From Myotis daubentonii (taxonomy: Eukaryota > Chordata > Mammalia > Chiroptera > Vespertilionidae): a stretch of 64,000 bases of DNA. Every line of letters begins with the position of its first letter. Position 1 is the stretch's first letter. Positions 12,806 through 25,489 of this stretch are shown one piece after another. The notes under the pieces are model-generated. The model was not told the DNA's origin. It was given only the letters and a program-made list of their open reading frames with translations, and did not search any database. The position numbers and the translations under genes were made by a program. The stretch spans positions 88,983,063 to 89,047,062 of the forward strand of contig NC_081841.1 in assembly GCF_963259705.1 (NCBI RefSeq). The letters are read 5' to 3'.

Positions 12806-12961
12806 CCATGATGAGAGAGAATCATGGATCGGCTGCCTCCTGCAAGTCCCTCATTGGGGATCGTGCCCACAACCTGGGCATAAACCCTTGACCAGAATCG
12901 AACCTGGGACCTTTCAGTTCACTGGCCAACGCTCTATCCATTGAGCCAAACCGGCTAGGGC
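12708..12961 (-). mobile_element. VES SINE
   Basis: GA-rich tail at the left, including a long (GA)n at about 12755-12801, and tRNA-like head at the right (GAGCCAAACCGGCTAGGGC). Flanks AAGGAATATATTT and AAGAATATATTT form a nearly perfect target duplication. Confidence 0.93.
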
Positions 12962-14723
12962 AAGAATATATTTATACATGTGAGATAGTTTGTAAATTTA
13001 AAGGTAGTTTTTCTCAAGATAAATATTAAAATAAATCAAAGGGTAGGTTTTGTTTTTTACTTTTTTAGGCATTTTTTTTAATTTTTTATTTTCTAGCTAT
13101 AGTTCTCTGATGGTTATAAGTGATATGAAAACCTCAAAATATTTTGGGTTTGGTTCAGATAAGCATCTGTGACTTTGAATGTTATTCCAAACTCTTGAGT
13201 CCATAAATTAAAAATGTATGAGCAAATGGCTCATGCCAGATTTTTGCTCTCAGATACAATCAGCAACAGCAATAAAGCACGCAAATGATAAATGCAATAT
13301 AAGTTTTATCTGACCTACAGGCAATCTCAGGCTTATGAGCAGGTTCTTTTCCAAGAGTTTATTTTGTAAGTTGCTTAGAATCCAGAATCAGTTACTCACT
13401 GAAACTGTGCTACACTGTGGGGAGGCACCTAGGCCAGCCCTTCAAAGCCTGGCCTGAAGTGTGAAGGCTCCTAACTGCCTTTTGTTGTGGACTCTGAGTT
13501 AGAGAACAATAACAATGCGGTTACTTATTCAGTGTTAATGCATTTAGCAACAACTCAGAGGCAGGCTCTGCCTTCATTCAAAGTTTGTGAGGACCAAGGA
13601 GCCAGCTCCCAGGCACACAGCTTGTAGAGGCAGAATTTAAATCCAGGCACTCTGGTTCCTCAGCTAATGTTCTCAACCACCTCTCCCATAAAGAGCTAAG
13701 GAGGGAAGAGGGTGAGGAAAGGAGGGGTGGGCCAAAAAAGCTGCTCAGGTAGAAAGTGATGAGCGGAGAAGATAATTAGAATAAGGAGTTGAGAACAGCC
13801 AGCCCTCCCGGAGAGGGTGGAATGCTGCCTCCTATTCCTAATTCCTTTTAAACATTATTATTTTCTTTTCATATCCTCATTTATTCTATCTTCCTTTTCG
13901 CTTCCTTCTTGCACCACTTCAGATTCTGCTATTAAAGGTAAATTAGGTAATAGGAAACAGGATTGGAACGAGAACCCGGGGTTCTGGTTTGCCCATGCCT
14001 CAGGTCTCTGGGGACAGATTTTTAGCTCGAAAACCAGGAAAATACCTGGAAAACTAGGACTAGGTTGGTCATCTTTGTGTGTGTGTGACAGGAAGGAGAC
14101 TCTATAGGGAAACCAGGAGGAAGGAAAATAAGGACCAAAGAGAATTCTCCGGAGCAGTGACCATGGGGACCCCGTGGGAGCGGAACTTCAAGCAGTGGCG
14201 TGGATGTTTGAGCTTTAAAGTTCAAGTGCATTGAGAACGTGAAGCAAAGGTTTCTGCTTGATCATTTCTCCCACATTCTTATGTAATATTTAGACACATG
14301 AAATTTGGCTCCAACAGAGCTCATGAGGTTTTGAGAGAGTATAGGGCAGAGTGGGAAGCAGCTTTATTTTAATGTAATGAAAGCAACTGGAAAAAAAACT
14401 CTGTTAAAAGTATCCTTGTCCCTACAGGAACGGATACTCAGATTACTTCATTATATTTTATGTTATTTTTCTTATTTAGATATTGAAAGAATGAGTAACA
14501 GTGCTATAACCTTAAATTCTATATATATAGATAATGAATAGACGTCGTGGTGATTATCAAATTATATCTTATTGAGAAAGAGGTTGAGATGCCCTGTAAA
14601 ATTCTATGCTATCTGCTATGTTCTGCTATACTCTGTAAGTACAGATTTATTAACTCTCACTTGAATTACTGTCCTTTGTAAAATTCTAATTTGTTGAGAG
14701 TTGGAAATATTAGGTTGGAAATA
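12962..14723. other. Unique sequence containing a MIR fragment
   Basis: No gene seen. At about 13560-13680 a block with ACACAGCTTGTAGAGGCAGA and a following ATCCAGGCACTCTGG resembles MIR in minus orientation. Confidence 0.4.
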
Positions 14724-15251
14724 TAGAGGCCTGGTGCATGGAATTTGTGCACTGGAGTGGGGGGATCCCCTCAGCCAGGACTCCTTACCGCCCGCCTGCT
14801 CACTGTTCCTTACCACTCAGCTCACTGATCCTTACCGCTGCTGGGGAGGTGGGAGCCACCACCACTGTACTTGCCAGCCATGAGCCCAGCTTCTGGGTGA
14901 GCACCGCACCCCCTGTGGGAGCGCACTGACCACCAGGGGGCAGCTCCTGCATTGAGTGTCTGCAACCCTGGTGGTCAGTGAGCATCATAGCGACCAGTTG
15001 TTCTGGTTGTTCCTCCATATCAGGGGTCCTCAAACTACAGCCCACGGGCCACATGCAAATACAAATATTGTATTTGTTTCCATTTTGTTTTTTTACTTCA
15101 AAATAAGATATGTGCAGTGTGCATAGGAATTTGTTCATAGTTTTTTTTAAAAAACTATAGTCTGGCCCTCCAACGGTCTGAGGGATAGTGAACTGGCCCC
15201 CTGTTTAAAAAGTTTGAGGACCCCTGCTCCATATGGTCTCTTAGGCTTTTA
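14724..15251 (-). mobile_element. HeliBat Helitron, interrupted by a hAT element
   Basis: The 3' end is at the left (TAGAGGCCTGGTGCATGG, palindrome GCATGGAATTTGTGC). Typical interior motifs follow (CCACCAGGGGGCAGCTCC, GCATCATAGCGACCAG). A hAT element occupies 15021-15226. The 5' end stops at GGCTTTTATT and runs directly into a VES SINE, so the terminal bases TATAGGA (plus-strand reading) are missing. Confidence 0.85.
15021..15226. mobile_element. Non-autonomous hAT element with perfect 8 bp duplication
   Basis: Inverted ends CAGGGGTCCTCAAACTA and TAGTTTGAGGACCCCTG bound 206 bases. The target CTCCATAT is duplicated perfectly at 15013-15020 and 15227-15234. The ends differ from the element at 12264, so this is another hAT family of the kind reported from bats (OposCharlie/hAT1 type; exact family not determined). 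It is younger than the Helitron it interrupts. Confidence 0.93.
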
Positions 15252-15460
15252 TTTCAGAGATGAAGGGAGAGGGAAATAGAAACATCAATGATGAGAGATA
15301 ATCATTGATCGGCTGCCTCCTGCACAGCTCACCCCCCCCCCCCCCCACACACACACACCGGGGATTGAGCCCATAAGCCGGGCATGTGCCCTGATTGGGA
15401 ATCGAACTGTGACCTCCTGGTTCATAGGTTGACACTCAACCACTGAGCCACGCCAGCCCA
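15252..15460 (-). mobile_element. VES SINE fused to a Helitron end
   Basis: Tail at left (TCAGAGATGAAGGGAGAGGG), head at right (ACTGAGCCACGCCAGCCC). A C-run followed by CA units (about 15330-15358) interrupts the body. The left limit coincides with the Helitron 5' end within a shared TTTTATT. Confidence 0.85.
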
Positions 15461-17230
15461 GAAAACTGTACTTTTACTAGGGTTTTTTGTTGTTGTTGTT
15501 GTTGTTGTTTTGTTTTTGCAAGATTTGAACAGCAAACCTCCATGGCTGACTAAAGAATTCTGAGTAATATAGAGTCATTGCAATGATTTATTCGAACTTC
15601 TAAAACTTATCACAACACAAAATAACAAACGCCAAAAAAGTATGAGATTAAAGAAAACCACCAATACTGTTTTGTGACTATCTTCTTTTTACAATTTACT
15701 ATTTTTTACTCTTCCTCTACTCTTATTTACTTTCAATATCTTTCTAGTTTTATCCCCTTTTGTAAAAAAGGTGCCTTCCATCTTTATATTTCCTTGAAAT
15801 AAAACATATCATTATATTATCTTCCTCCTCATAGCTGTGATTTGTATAAGATATATGGTTTTTATTCATCTTTTTAGTGAAAGAAACCTAATAGCCAGCA
15901 TAAAAAAGGTCACACACATACACACCCCTAACTTCTGCAAGATATTGAATTATGAGAAATAAAAGATATATACTATTTTGTATCTTCAAGAACCTCAAGG
16001 TTAGCAGAATCAGGTTGTCTTTTCTCACTCTTCCTCCCTTCCATCTCCTGTTGTGGCAAAAATAATACTACCTTTTGTGGAAGATAAAGACATCATCCTC
16101 TTTCCTGTTCCTGCTTGTTCCTGCTAAGAGAGATTAATTTGCCAGGATGTGAGGATGTTGATCTTCATGAAAGCTAGTCTCTTGCCTAATTAGGAAAAGT
16201 TTTCTCATCCATATTACTAGCTGGCTTCCTGCTTCTCTCTAATGATAAATAATTTTGTCCTGGGTGAAATATATTGTTCATTCAATTGTAACTAGAGCAA
16301 GCATTACAATCAGGAAATACAGAACATAATAAAGAGCTTATCTTTTCTAAAGCCCTAACTCTACACCCTGCCTCAAAGAGTAGGTCTTAAATAACTACAT
16401 CAAAACATTTTAAAACACATTTAATCAGAATTTCTTCAAGATTTTCAAAGTGATTTTGAGCATGTATTTTTTAAAGTGAACACTAAAAATCTACCGATGG
16501 GTGGATGATGCTTACTTTCTTTTTTAGGGGCCTGATTTGCTTCCTAACAAAATGATATTCTTATCCAAACATACAATGGCACCAAATCATAAAACAAATT
16601 TATTTTTATAATCATATACTTATTTAGTTTTTTGGCATTATATGATACTCTGAAATTTGCACACCAGAAATATTAACTGGATTTATGACTCAAATACTGA
16701 GTAGAAGCCACTCATTCAATCCTTCCTAAAAATATCAATCAAACAAGAAAACACCTAAATGAAAAACACTGATTTTCTAGAATAAAAATGAACTATTACT
16801 TTTGTACTAAGTAGGTGACTATTATATATTGCTGGTTAAGGAAAATGCAACAAGCAGAGATCATGACACTCCGATGAGGACACATCCATTCACTTTGTTT
16901 CATGAGTTCAACTTTGCACCTTTGCTTCACATATCTTACACAGAACAACTTAGTGGGTACAAGCTCTTCCTAACGTTTTTTTCGCCCACCCCAAACTGCC
17001 TCTTGTTCTAAAGTAGAACATGACTAATTGCTTTAGTTGGGAAAGTGTGCAGTTGCATGGTCCTCCTAGCTTGACTGTTGCCTTAGAACACTGTGCAATA
17101 AAAGACTATTCATAGCAAATTCGTCCTCCCTTTGAAATGTGAAATAAATTTCTTCCATTAAAGTCCTAAGGTGAACAAGAGTCAGTAGAAATTTCACTAA
17201 AATCTCTTCCCTTTATGCATGTTATTCTTT
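15461..17230. other. Unique sequence, no gene seen
   Basis: Contains a (GTT)n run at about 15487-15510. Otherwise AT-rich with only short open frames. Confidence 0.45.
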
Positions 17231-17239
17231 GTTCAACTT

Positions 17240-17240
<1 letters not shown>

Positions 17241-17300
<60 letters not shown>

Positions 17301-17489
17301 ATTTCAGAGAGGAAGGGGAAGGAAGAGAAAGATAGAAACATCAGTGATGAGAGGGAATCCTTGATTGGCTGCCTCCTGCACGTTGTACTGAGCCTACAAT
17401 CCAGGCATGTGCCCTTGACTGGAATCAAACCTGGGACCCTTCAGTCTGCAGGCCGATGCTCTATTCACTGAGCAAAACCGGCTAGGGCT
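17241..17489 (-). mobile_element. VES SINE with expanded (TA)n tail
   Basis: A TA dinucleotide run of nearly 60 bases (about 17242-17298) takes the place of the A-rich tail. The head at right ends AAACCGGCTAGGGCT. Flanks GTTCAACTTT and GTCCAACTTT form a near-perfect target duplication. Confidence 0.93.
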
Positions 17490-17639
17490 GTCCAACTTTT
17501 TATGCAACCAAAAGAGATGACACCAGATTTAGGCCAAACCCTGAGTGGAAACAACAAGGAAAAAGAACCACATTACCATCTGCTTGGAATGTCAGCATCT
17601 TGACAATAAAGGGATTGCAAGTGTGGTAATGTGATATAT

Positions 17640-17842
17640 CGCAGAAGTTAAGACGAAGGACTTTTGGAGTATTGGATATATTGACTGAGACACTTTGAAT
17701 AGTTTACTTAACTGAGTTTCAACTTCCTAATCTATTTAAAGTATCAATAATACCTTCATTATAGGTTTGTTTGAAAGATAAAATTAAATTATCTATGCAC
17801 TGACACACAGCTTTACACATAGTAAGTGCTCAGTAAATTATA
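17640..17842 (+). repeat. MIR SINE, old
   Basis: The core GTTTACTTAACTGAGTTTCA and the 3' end ACATAGTAAGTGCTCAGTAA follow the MIR layout of tRNA-related part, core, and L2-like tail. It is diverged, as expected for an ancient mammalian repeat. Confidence 0.7.
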
Positions 17843-19329
17843 TACAGCTCCAGAATATCACATTTCTCAAAGCAGATATATTTGGTGAAAAGAGAATCCT
17901 TGCTTTTAATGTTTTACCAAAAGATATAAAATTCTTTAAAAAGATATTAAAAATGGATTACAGCAGGTAATTACTACAAATGTGCTAAAAGAAAAATGTT
18001 ATAATCCTGGGGACCATTTGGTAATTTAAGTAAAATAACATTAACTTCAACCAAATGAAATGAAAGCATTTCTAAATTATTGTATAGAGTTCAAAGAAAT
18101 AACAACAACAAAAAAATTCCTTGAAGTCATGAAAACACCTGAATATCTTTTTATCTCCTAGTTTTCCTGTCTGAAGATATATATGAAAGGCTTTAACAAT
18201 TTGAAATTTATGACACACATACTTCTTTAAAATATTTTGGAGTAAAAGCCATTTAAAAGAAACATAAAGGGTTTGTGGGTGGGCTAGTCTGCTCACTCTA
18301 GCAGTCCATTCTTACTTGATACCGAAGTTACATCTGGGACTTTGTTTTTGGCCAGAATAGCTTTGGCAGAGACTTGAACCTTATTAACTGGATAAAAGCT
18401 TGTGTCTCTGAAGACCTGGATGATCTTTTAACATTTTTAGATCAGTTGTGGGGTCAGTCTCAATTTTTATGATGTAGCCTAATGTTAATACTAGCTTCTG
18501 TGGATTTAAGATCTAGAAACTTTGGTCTGATTTTGAGTAAGAAGAAACCTGGGTATAGAAGCCTTATTCCCACACTTGCAAATGCTGACGACACATTGCA
18601 AACTCAGAGCTCACAAATCATGTCTGTACTGTTTGTGAGGTATTCCCGTCTGCTCATGCCAAGCACAGAGTAGGCTCTGAATGAATAAGCCAGCTCTTTG
18701 CCCCATCACTTTGTTGGATTACATGCCTAATCGAAGAATTAAGATTTCAATTTAGTTGGATGTTTGTTGGTCCCTTTGCTTCTTCTTGTGGGGTTTTCCG
18801 TCCATTCTGGAACCCAATTCTCAGGTTTCTCTTTGGATCTGGCCATCGGCCCATTCCCTAAGCCCTGGGCTGTATCATACTTCCATGATTAATGATTTCA
18901 ATATATAATCCCATCATTTCCAGTTAAGGTTAACAGCTCAACATAATTTTTTGACTCCCCATCTAATTTGTTATTCAAGGAACACTCTACTTTATCTCAT
19001 CTCCTCAACTTCTACCATGGGACAAGCTTCTGCAGTTTTACAACTAAGAAACATTATAAACAAACTGCAAAAGCAGCAGAGAAAATTTATATCTTCCCAG
19101 AACAAATACTAAATCAATCTTTATGCTTAGCTAAACCAAATAACTTCAGACTTTGCTTTTTGCATAAAATCCATGAAAAAGGATAACTAAAGAGGGCAGC
19201 AGAAAGGACTCAGTCATATTAATTAACATGGGCTCGTGGTTTGATTAATTCTGGCTTGAACTTAGAAGAAGCAATTCATTGCTACATTAGATGATCCTAA
19301 TTCAGTAAGAATTTCCCTACAGGTCTTAC
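17843..19329. other. Unique sequence, no gene seen
   Basis: Short open frames only. No repeat or exon that I could support. Confidence 0.45.
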
Positions 19330-20680
19330 TAGTTAAATGTATTATTATTTTTATCCTCATAATAATTATTGTTTTCCTTGTCTGCTTATTTGTCTATTGC
19401 ATATCTTATTTGCAGAAATCTCTGTTCAAACTTTTTTGATTAGTTTTTATTGTGTGGTTTGTTTTCTCATATTAAACTTTGGAAGTTCTTCAAATATTAT
19501 GAATACAAGTCCTTTATCAGTATGTGATTTATAAGTGTTTCTTCCAAGTCTTTGGCTTGTCTTCACATTCTCCCAAGAGAAGACAAGATCCTGAACCTCA
19601 GGGACTTCTGTGTTCTTTCCATAGAAAAAAAGTCTCCTCTCTGACTTTTATAGATCAAAATTTGTTTGCTTACCTTTTTTATTTTGATAAAGTCCAATTT
19701 CAATATATTTAATTCATTATGATTTTTACTTGTATCTTAGAAACATTTGCCTAGGATAACTTTTATAGTTTTAGATTTTACACTTAGGTCTATAATTCAT
19801 TGTGTGTATATGTTATAAGCTATGGAGAATGTTTTTTTTGGCATATAGATATCTATTGTTTGCACACCATTAATTGGAAAAAAACTATTCTTTCTCCACT
19901 GAATTGCTTTTGGACTTTGGTAAAAAATCAACTGAAGATATATGAGTGGGTCCATTTCTAAACTCTATTATATTATACTAGAGGCCAGGTGCATGAGATT
20001 CATGCACTCAGGGTGGTTGGGGTCCCCTCAGCCAGACCTGTGCCCTCTCACAGTCCAGGAGCCCTTGGGGGATGTCTGACTGATGGCTTAGGCCTGCCCC
20101 CTATAGGAGGACAGTCGGACATTAATTAGCGATGCCGCAGAGGTGGGAAAAGCTCCCACCACCACTGCTGCGCTCGCCAGCCATGAGTCCAGCTTCTGGC
20201 TGAGCAGCACCCCCACTGTGGAAGCGCATTAACCACCAGGGGGAAGCTCCTGCATTGAGCATCTGCCCCCTGGTGGTCAGTGCACATCATAGCTACCAGT
20301 CATTCTGCCATTAGGTCGATTTGCATATTAGCCTTTTATTATATAGGATTGATCTATGTATCTAATTTTATGCTAACCTCATACTATTTTGATGACTGTC
20401 AATTTACAATGTTTTGAAGGCAGATAATGTAAGTTCTCCTAGCTTATTACTCTTTTACAAAGATATTTTTTAAACTTGTTCTTGATCTTTTTTCATTTAT
20501 ATATGAATTTCAGGATTACGGTAATGCTGGTTTCACAGAATGTGTTATGAAGTATTCCTCTTTGATTGTCTTAAAGATTTTATGTAGTATTAGTACCTAT
20601 CACTTTCTTCATAAATGTTTGGTAGGATTCATAGGTAAAGCCATCTGGGACTGGTGTTAACTTTGAACTTTGAGGATGCT
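19330..20680 (-). repeat. Old L1 fragment (ORF2 region), split by a Helitron
   Basis: Blocks such as AATACAAGTCCTTTATCAG, TGATAAAGTCCAATTTCAAT and GGTAAAGCCATCTGGGACTGG are recognisable as antisense L1 ORF2 sequence. The frames are destroyed. The Helitron at 19978-20348 interrupts it, which gives their relative ages. Confidence 0.75.
19978..20348 (-). mobile_element. HeliBat Helitron, complete ends
   Basis: Left end CTAGAGGCCAGGTGC with palindrome GCATGAGATTCATGC; right end CTTTTATTATATAGGA, the reverse complement of the canonical start. Flanking bases A (19977) and T (20349) fit A/T insertion. It lies inside an old L1. There is no coding capacity. Confidence 0.95.
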
Positions 20681-20719
20681 TGATCAAGGAGGGCAAGAAT
20701 TTACTGACTTGGAGACACT

Positions 20720-22000
20720 GTCTGAAGACAAGCGATAGCAACCTATTACAGGTATTGGTTTACCTTTTGAGCTGCAGTAAGATCAACCCCCCAAGGTTTA
20801 TGAAATACTTGATCCCAAAACATTAACACCCAAAGAATAAAGCATCCAACCAACGGCCCTCTTCACAGCAAAGAAGGTATAGCAATGGACTGCATCACAT
20901 ACCACACAACCCAAAAGTAACTGGAATATGTTTCTAAAGATTCAACTGAAGCAACAGATCAGAGAGAAAAATCTAAAAGGAGAGTGTGACATTTTTTATT
21001 ATGCTGTACTGACATTAAATCAGATGCCGCTATACTGCTGCATCCAAAATAGAAAGAATATATGGGATCTTAAATCCAAGCTATAGAAGCAGGATGGTGC
21101 CACTTACCATCACAGTTGAGGAGGATTATACTAATATCTAGTGGGAGGAGTCCAGTAATGCTAACATTCTACAAGACATAGGACTAATCTACTACCAAGT
21201 TTTATCCTGTCCCAAATGCCAATAATGCTGAAGCTAAGAAATCCTGCCTTAGAGTATATACATTTACCATGGAACTTCTGTGCTACCAGGGAATTTAGGC
21301 CTCCTTGTGGCAAGAAAAAGAGTTGCTGCCATGCTGGAGTAATCGGCTCTCATTGGTAGAAGGTGGTAGGGCTGCTTTTACCCAAAGGGATGGGGAGGAA
21401 TACATATGGAACTTGCGACCCTTCTCATACTCCCCATCCCTTAATTATGAATGGACATGAGCAACTATTCCTGCTACGAAAGGAATGGTTACCAAGGGCT
21501 CAGATCCATCAGAAATAAAGGTTCAAGTCAAACCAACCAGGTAAGCCAGCCAGAATCCTTAAGTGATAACTGAGGGTGAGAAAAATATAGGATGAATAAT
21601 GGAGGAGAGACTGGATGAGCAACACCTTCTGTCTCATGACCAACTGCAGGAAGGGGGATTGCAGTTTATCCTATTAACGTCCTTCTACCTTTTCCCTGGG
21701 GAAAAGAGGCCCATGGGGATCACTGAGGAGCTGCCCCCTAACACACAGGGATAGTTGGCACAAGGTGTGGCCTGTGATCGCCAAGAAGGTGCTAAGGTCA
21801 GATTTCTCTTCAAGAAAGAACTTGCCACAAGGTGTGCAGCTAGCTGACCGCCTCGGGCTGCCAGGTTGGTAAGATCTGCTTCCACTTCTAATTGCTGGTT
21901 TTGCTTTCTTTCTACTTAGTATAAAGTGCTATGTGTGCATGTAAAGTTGGAAAAACAGACAGACTGATTTATAATTAACATGAATTATAATATATAATTG
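20720..22000 (+). repeat. Degraded endogenous retrovirus-like internal sequence
   Basis: Contains segments with retroviral-like composition and traces of long frames broken by stops, including 21021-21263, which recurs at 23293-23529. I lean towards a class III or class I endogenous retrovirus remnant, without being able to name the family. Confidence 0.35.
21021..21263 (+). repeat. Dispersed repeat, copy 1
   Basis: Matches 23293-23529 at roughly 90% by eye. Shared marks include ATACTGCTGCATCCAAAAT and GATGCTAACATTCTACA (GATGCT/TAATGCT variants). It spans part of a decayed open frame. Confidence 0.7.
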
Positions 22001-22866
22001 GTAGTGGCTGTCAGGTGCCTATGATTGCTGTTAGCATTTAGCTTCCTTGTTAACATTATTCCCTCCAAGAAAAAGTTATTAATTTGCATTTCAATTTATA
22101 TTTCTTTTTGTACACTCTGCAATGGAAAGGAAATGCATATTTAATTGTAAGTTTTACCTGCAGACCTTGGTTGGTTAACAAGGGAGATGGAATTAATAAA
22201 ATGATCTTATCTGAGGGATATAGTCTCTGCTTTTTGCTTATTATCACCATTAAGTCTGTACTTTGCCTCTTTTCACAATGGCTCTTTATTCGACTTCTGT
22301 TTAATCTTACCATTGACCATTTCCTAGTTGTGTCTTTTTCTTCATCATGCGACATCTTAGCAAAATTTATTTGTGGTACATATTTAATGCACTTGGATGC
22401 AGAAGTTGAGGCAAAAAGTAAGTTTATAGTTGTAAGTATGCAAAACACAGAGTTTATTCTTGTATTATCATTTATTAATTATTGTATTATTTTCCATATG
22501 AACAACTATCAACCTACTTTTTGCCACACTCTATATAACTTTTAAATTTGGAATATCCCCTTTGCACATGATTTCTTGCTTTCATTTAAAATGTTTTGTT
22601 GATGATATTACAGCACATCTGTTTGAGGAGTGATTTTCTTTTTCAATAATTTTAAAATTTTACTTATCTTTCTACCTTCCTTCCTCACTTCTTACCTTCC
22701 TCCCTTATGATAGTTATTTAGCTCCTGCCTAAAATGCTTACATTCTTTTTTCTTGCCATGCAGGTCAGTGTAGCCTCATGGCTATTAGTCTCAAGGCTTT
22801 GATTATTTGCTTGCTCGGGTACATTTATATAATTAAGGTGGGGTATTTTTATTCTTTCTTTAGTAA
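22000..22866. other. AT-rich sequence with a 153-codon open frame
   Basis: The plus-strand frame 22084-22545 encodes hydrophobic, low-complexity protein and overlaps an opposite frame of similar length, as happens by chance in AT-rich DNA. I do not call a gene. Confidence 0.4.
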
Positions 22867-22875
22867 TTAAAAGTA

Positions 22876-23090
22876 GCCCTGACCGGTTTGGCTCAGTGGA
22901 TAGAAGGTCAGCCTGTGGATTGAAGGGTCCCAGGTTCGATTCTGGTCAAGGGCATGTACCTTGGTTGCAGGCACATCCCCAGTAGGGGGTGTGCAGGAGG
23001 CAGCTGATCAATCTTTCTCTCTCATCGATGTTTCTAACTCTCTATCCCTCTCCCATCCTTTCTGTAAAAAAATCAATAAAATATATTTTT
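22876..23090 (+). mobile_element. VES SINE, plus strand
   Basis: Head GCCCTGACCGGTTTGGCTCA with A box and B box (CAGGTTCGATTCTGG), CT-rich body, and AATCAATAAAATATA tail. Perfect duplication TTAAAAGTA at 22867-22875 and 23091-23099. Confidence 0.96.
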
Positions 23091-23292
23091 TTAAAAGTAA
23101 AACCCTAAGAAGTAGGTAAACTGCAGTATGAAAAAAAAAAAAAACCAACAACACAAAAACCAGAATCATCTAACATTAATTTTACCATGAAGAGGCAAAA
23201 AACTGAAAAAAATGTAATGTACATACTAGTGGATATATCCAAACTGAAAAAGACTAGGAGACATTAGCTTTGCTTTGGAAAGTGGTTTAGCC

Positions 23293-23529
23293 CAGATGTC
23301 TTCATACTGCTGCATCCAAAATGGGAAGAATATACGGGATCTTAAATCCAAGCGATAGAAGCAGGATGCCACTTACCATCGCAGTTGAGGAGAACACTAA
23401 TATTTAGCGGGTGGAATCCAGTGATGCTAACATTCTACAGGACACAGGACTAATCTACTACAAAGTTTTATCCAGTCCCAAATGCCAATAGTGCTGAAGC
23501 TAAGAAACCCTGCCTCAGAGGGCATACAT
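23293..23529 (+). repeat. Dispersed repeat, copy 2
   Basis: Second copy of the segment at 21021-21263, followed by ACAGCTACATGGGCCAGGAA, which itself recurs at about 24878 near the start of an LTR-like region. Confidence 0.65.
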
Positions 23530-23556
23530 AACAGCTACATGGGCCAGGAAATAATT

Positions 23557-24845
23557 GTTCCAAAATAGTTCTAGTGAATAGGTGAATAAACACTTGCACT
23601 GTCTATGATATAGATATGAACAAAGTTGATATAGATATAATCAAAGAATTCTGTACAAATGTTGCAGGTAAAGTTAATCAGTGCCAAGTTAATTTGCTGG
23701 CCTGAGTAAATTGTATATTTTAATAACTTTTGGGGTTTTCTTATCTGCAGAAAATTCACCAGATTAGAGGATTAACATACTAAAAGGTTTGTGTGGTTTT
23801 TTTTGAAGAAAGAAATAACCTCAAGGATGAGAATTAACACAAGTATAATCCATCACTGTCTGATTTGAGAATTGAACCAACCTACATCCACATAACTTAA
23901 TTATTAGGACTGAGAACTGAGCTCACCTGTGTCAACATGACTTAGGTGTTTGTTCCAGGAAAATTCTCTCTGAGGAAGATAAGAATATAACCAATAAATA
24001 ATTTTCCTTTTGGCTTCAAAAAATCTGTACAAACCAATTTGGGCAAACAGTTTGCTCTTCTAGACAAACAGCTAACCTGTCAGGACAATAGATTGCTCAC
24101 CTGGCCAACAGCTCATTTATTAACCGATGTTTTACTTAGTGGGTCTGCTTCAAGACCTTTGCCTGACCGGGTCCACCAAATTTCTGCCGCGAACTGTCCA
24201 TTCCCAATTAGTTTATCATCCTGAAAGATCTACTTTAAGCCAATTTTAACCAGATTGCAAATCTGACAGATATCCCGCTCTGACCTTCCATTCAGAGGCA
24301 AGACTGATACTAAATAAGTGACGTTCACTCTTACTACAGTGGGCGTGATAAACTTAGCTTTGCTTGTTTGATATATTTTCTGTGCTCTTGGAGGGGTAGT
24401 TGATGGTAATAGCCATAGTACTTCCAGCAGAACCTCACTGCTACCCACACCATTCACATACCACCATCAGCTCCATAAAACTCTACTGATTCCAACTGGA
24501 CTAATATTAAAAAAACAAAAATTTTAAAACACATTAAAATTACTAGTAAGAGAAGAAAAATTCTCCTGTATGAAACTTTTCTCATTTGTCTGAGGAAGGG
24601 TTATTTGACTAAGCAGATGCTTACAGTATAAGCCTTGTTAATCATAAACTTAGACAATACATTTGGATATGAACAAAATATAGGCAATAATGATATCTGG
24701 ACTGCATGACCTTGGACAAGGCATCTAACCTATCTAAGTCTCAGATGCCAGAACTGAAAAATAATGATAATAAAAAGAAAATTACTAACACATACTTATG
24801 ACTTACTATCTCTGATGTGAAAACTGAAATTATACTTTTCTGATC
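23557..24845. other. Unclassified sequence with a MIR fragment
   Basis: No gene seen. About 24695-24790 (GACCTTGGACAAGGCATCTAA) is MIR-like on the plus strand. The rest may belong to the degraded retroviral region. Confidence 0.35.
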
Positions 24846-25096
24846 TGGGGATAAACAATACTGGGGCCAGGCAAAAAACAGCTACATGGGCCAGGAAATA
24901 ATTGCTCCTAGAAGATGCTCCAACTAAAACAATCCATTTAATGAAATTAACTGCTTTTACATCAGTACTTGCACCAAGCCCTTTTGCCTCACTGTGCCCA
25001 GTAATTCATAACTCTCATGTCATAATCTGCTCAATTCCAGTCAGTCACTTGCTTTGCAAAATTCCTCCCAAAATCTATTATAAGTTCAGATTCTAA

Positions 25097-25165
<69 letters not shown>

Positions 25166-25464
25166 TATATGTATACATATATATGTTTATATATATATAA
25201 ACATATATATGAGTACATACATATACACACATATACACTCACATAGGTATACACACATATACATATATATGGTATTATATATATATTTTATATATGTCAT
25301 ATGTATTTTTTTTCTCCTGACTTCGTCTTTTGAGACTCTAGAATAATATCCCCCGTTTTTGTCTTCTGACTTCCCCTTTTGAGATCATAGAGGGATATTC
25401 CCCTTTCTTGCACTATTTTTAATAAATTCAGTTTTATTGACTCTGACTTTGGCAGGGTCCTTTT
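24846..25464 (+). repeat. LTR-like sequence
   Basis: Ends with AATAAATTCAGTTTTATTGA and then GGGTCCTTTTGGGGTTTAACA, the layout of a retroviral LTR: poly(A) signal, short R/U5, terminal CA. A large (TA)n/(CA)n expansion lies within. The 5' limit is uncertain and the family unnamed. Confidence 0.5.
25095..25290. repeat. (TA)n/(CA)n microsatellite
   Basis: Mixed TA, CA and TATACA units over nearly 200 bases. Confidence 0.93.
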
Positions 25465-25489
25465 GGGGTTTAACATATGATACAGGCCT

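Noticed and set aside
17229..17471. Tyrosine/isoleucine repeat frames
   Set aside because: Translation of the (TA)n tail of a VES SINE.
22056..22545. Overlapping opposite-strand frames of 130 and 153 codons
   Set aside because: Both are hydrophobic or lysine-rich low-quality frames in AT-rich DNA and mirror each other.
22876..22950. tRNA genes in the SINE heads
   Set aside because: A and B boxes are present, but the sequence is a tRNA-derived SINE with tail and target duplication, with no cloverleaf kept.
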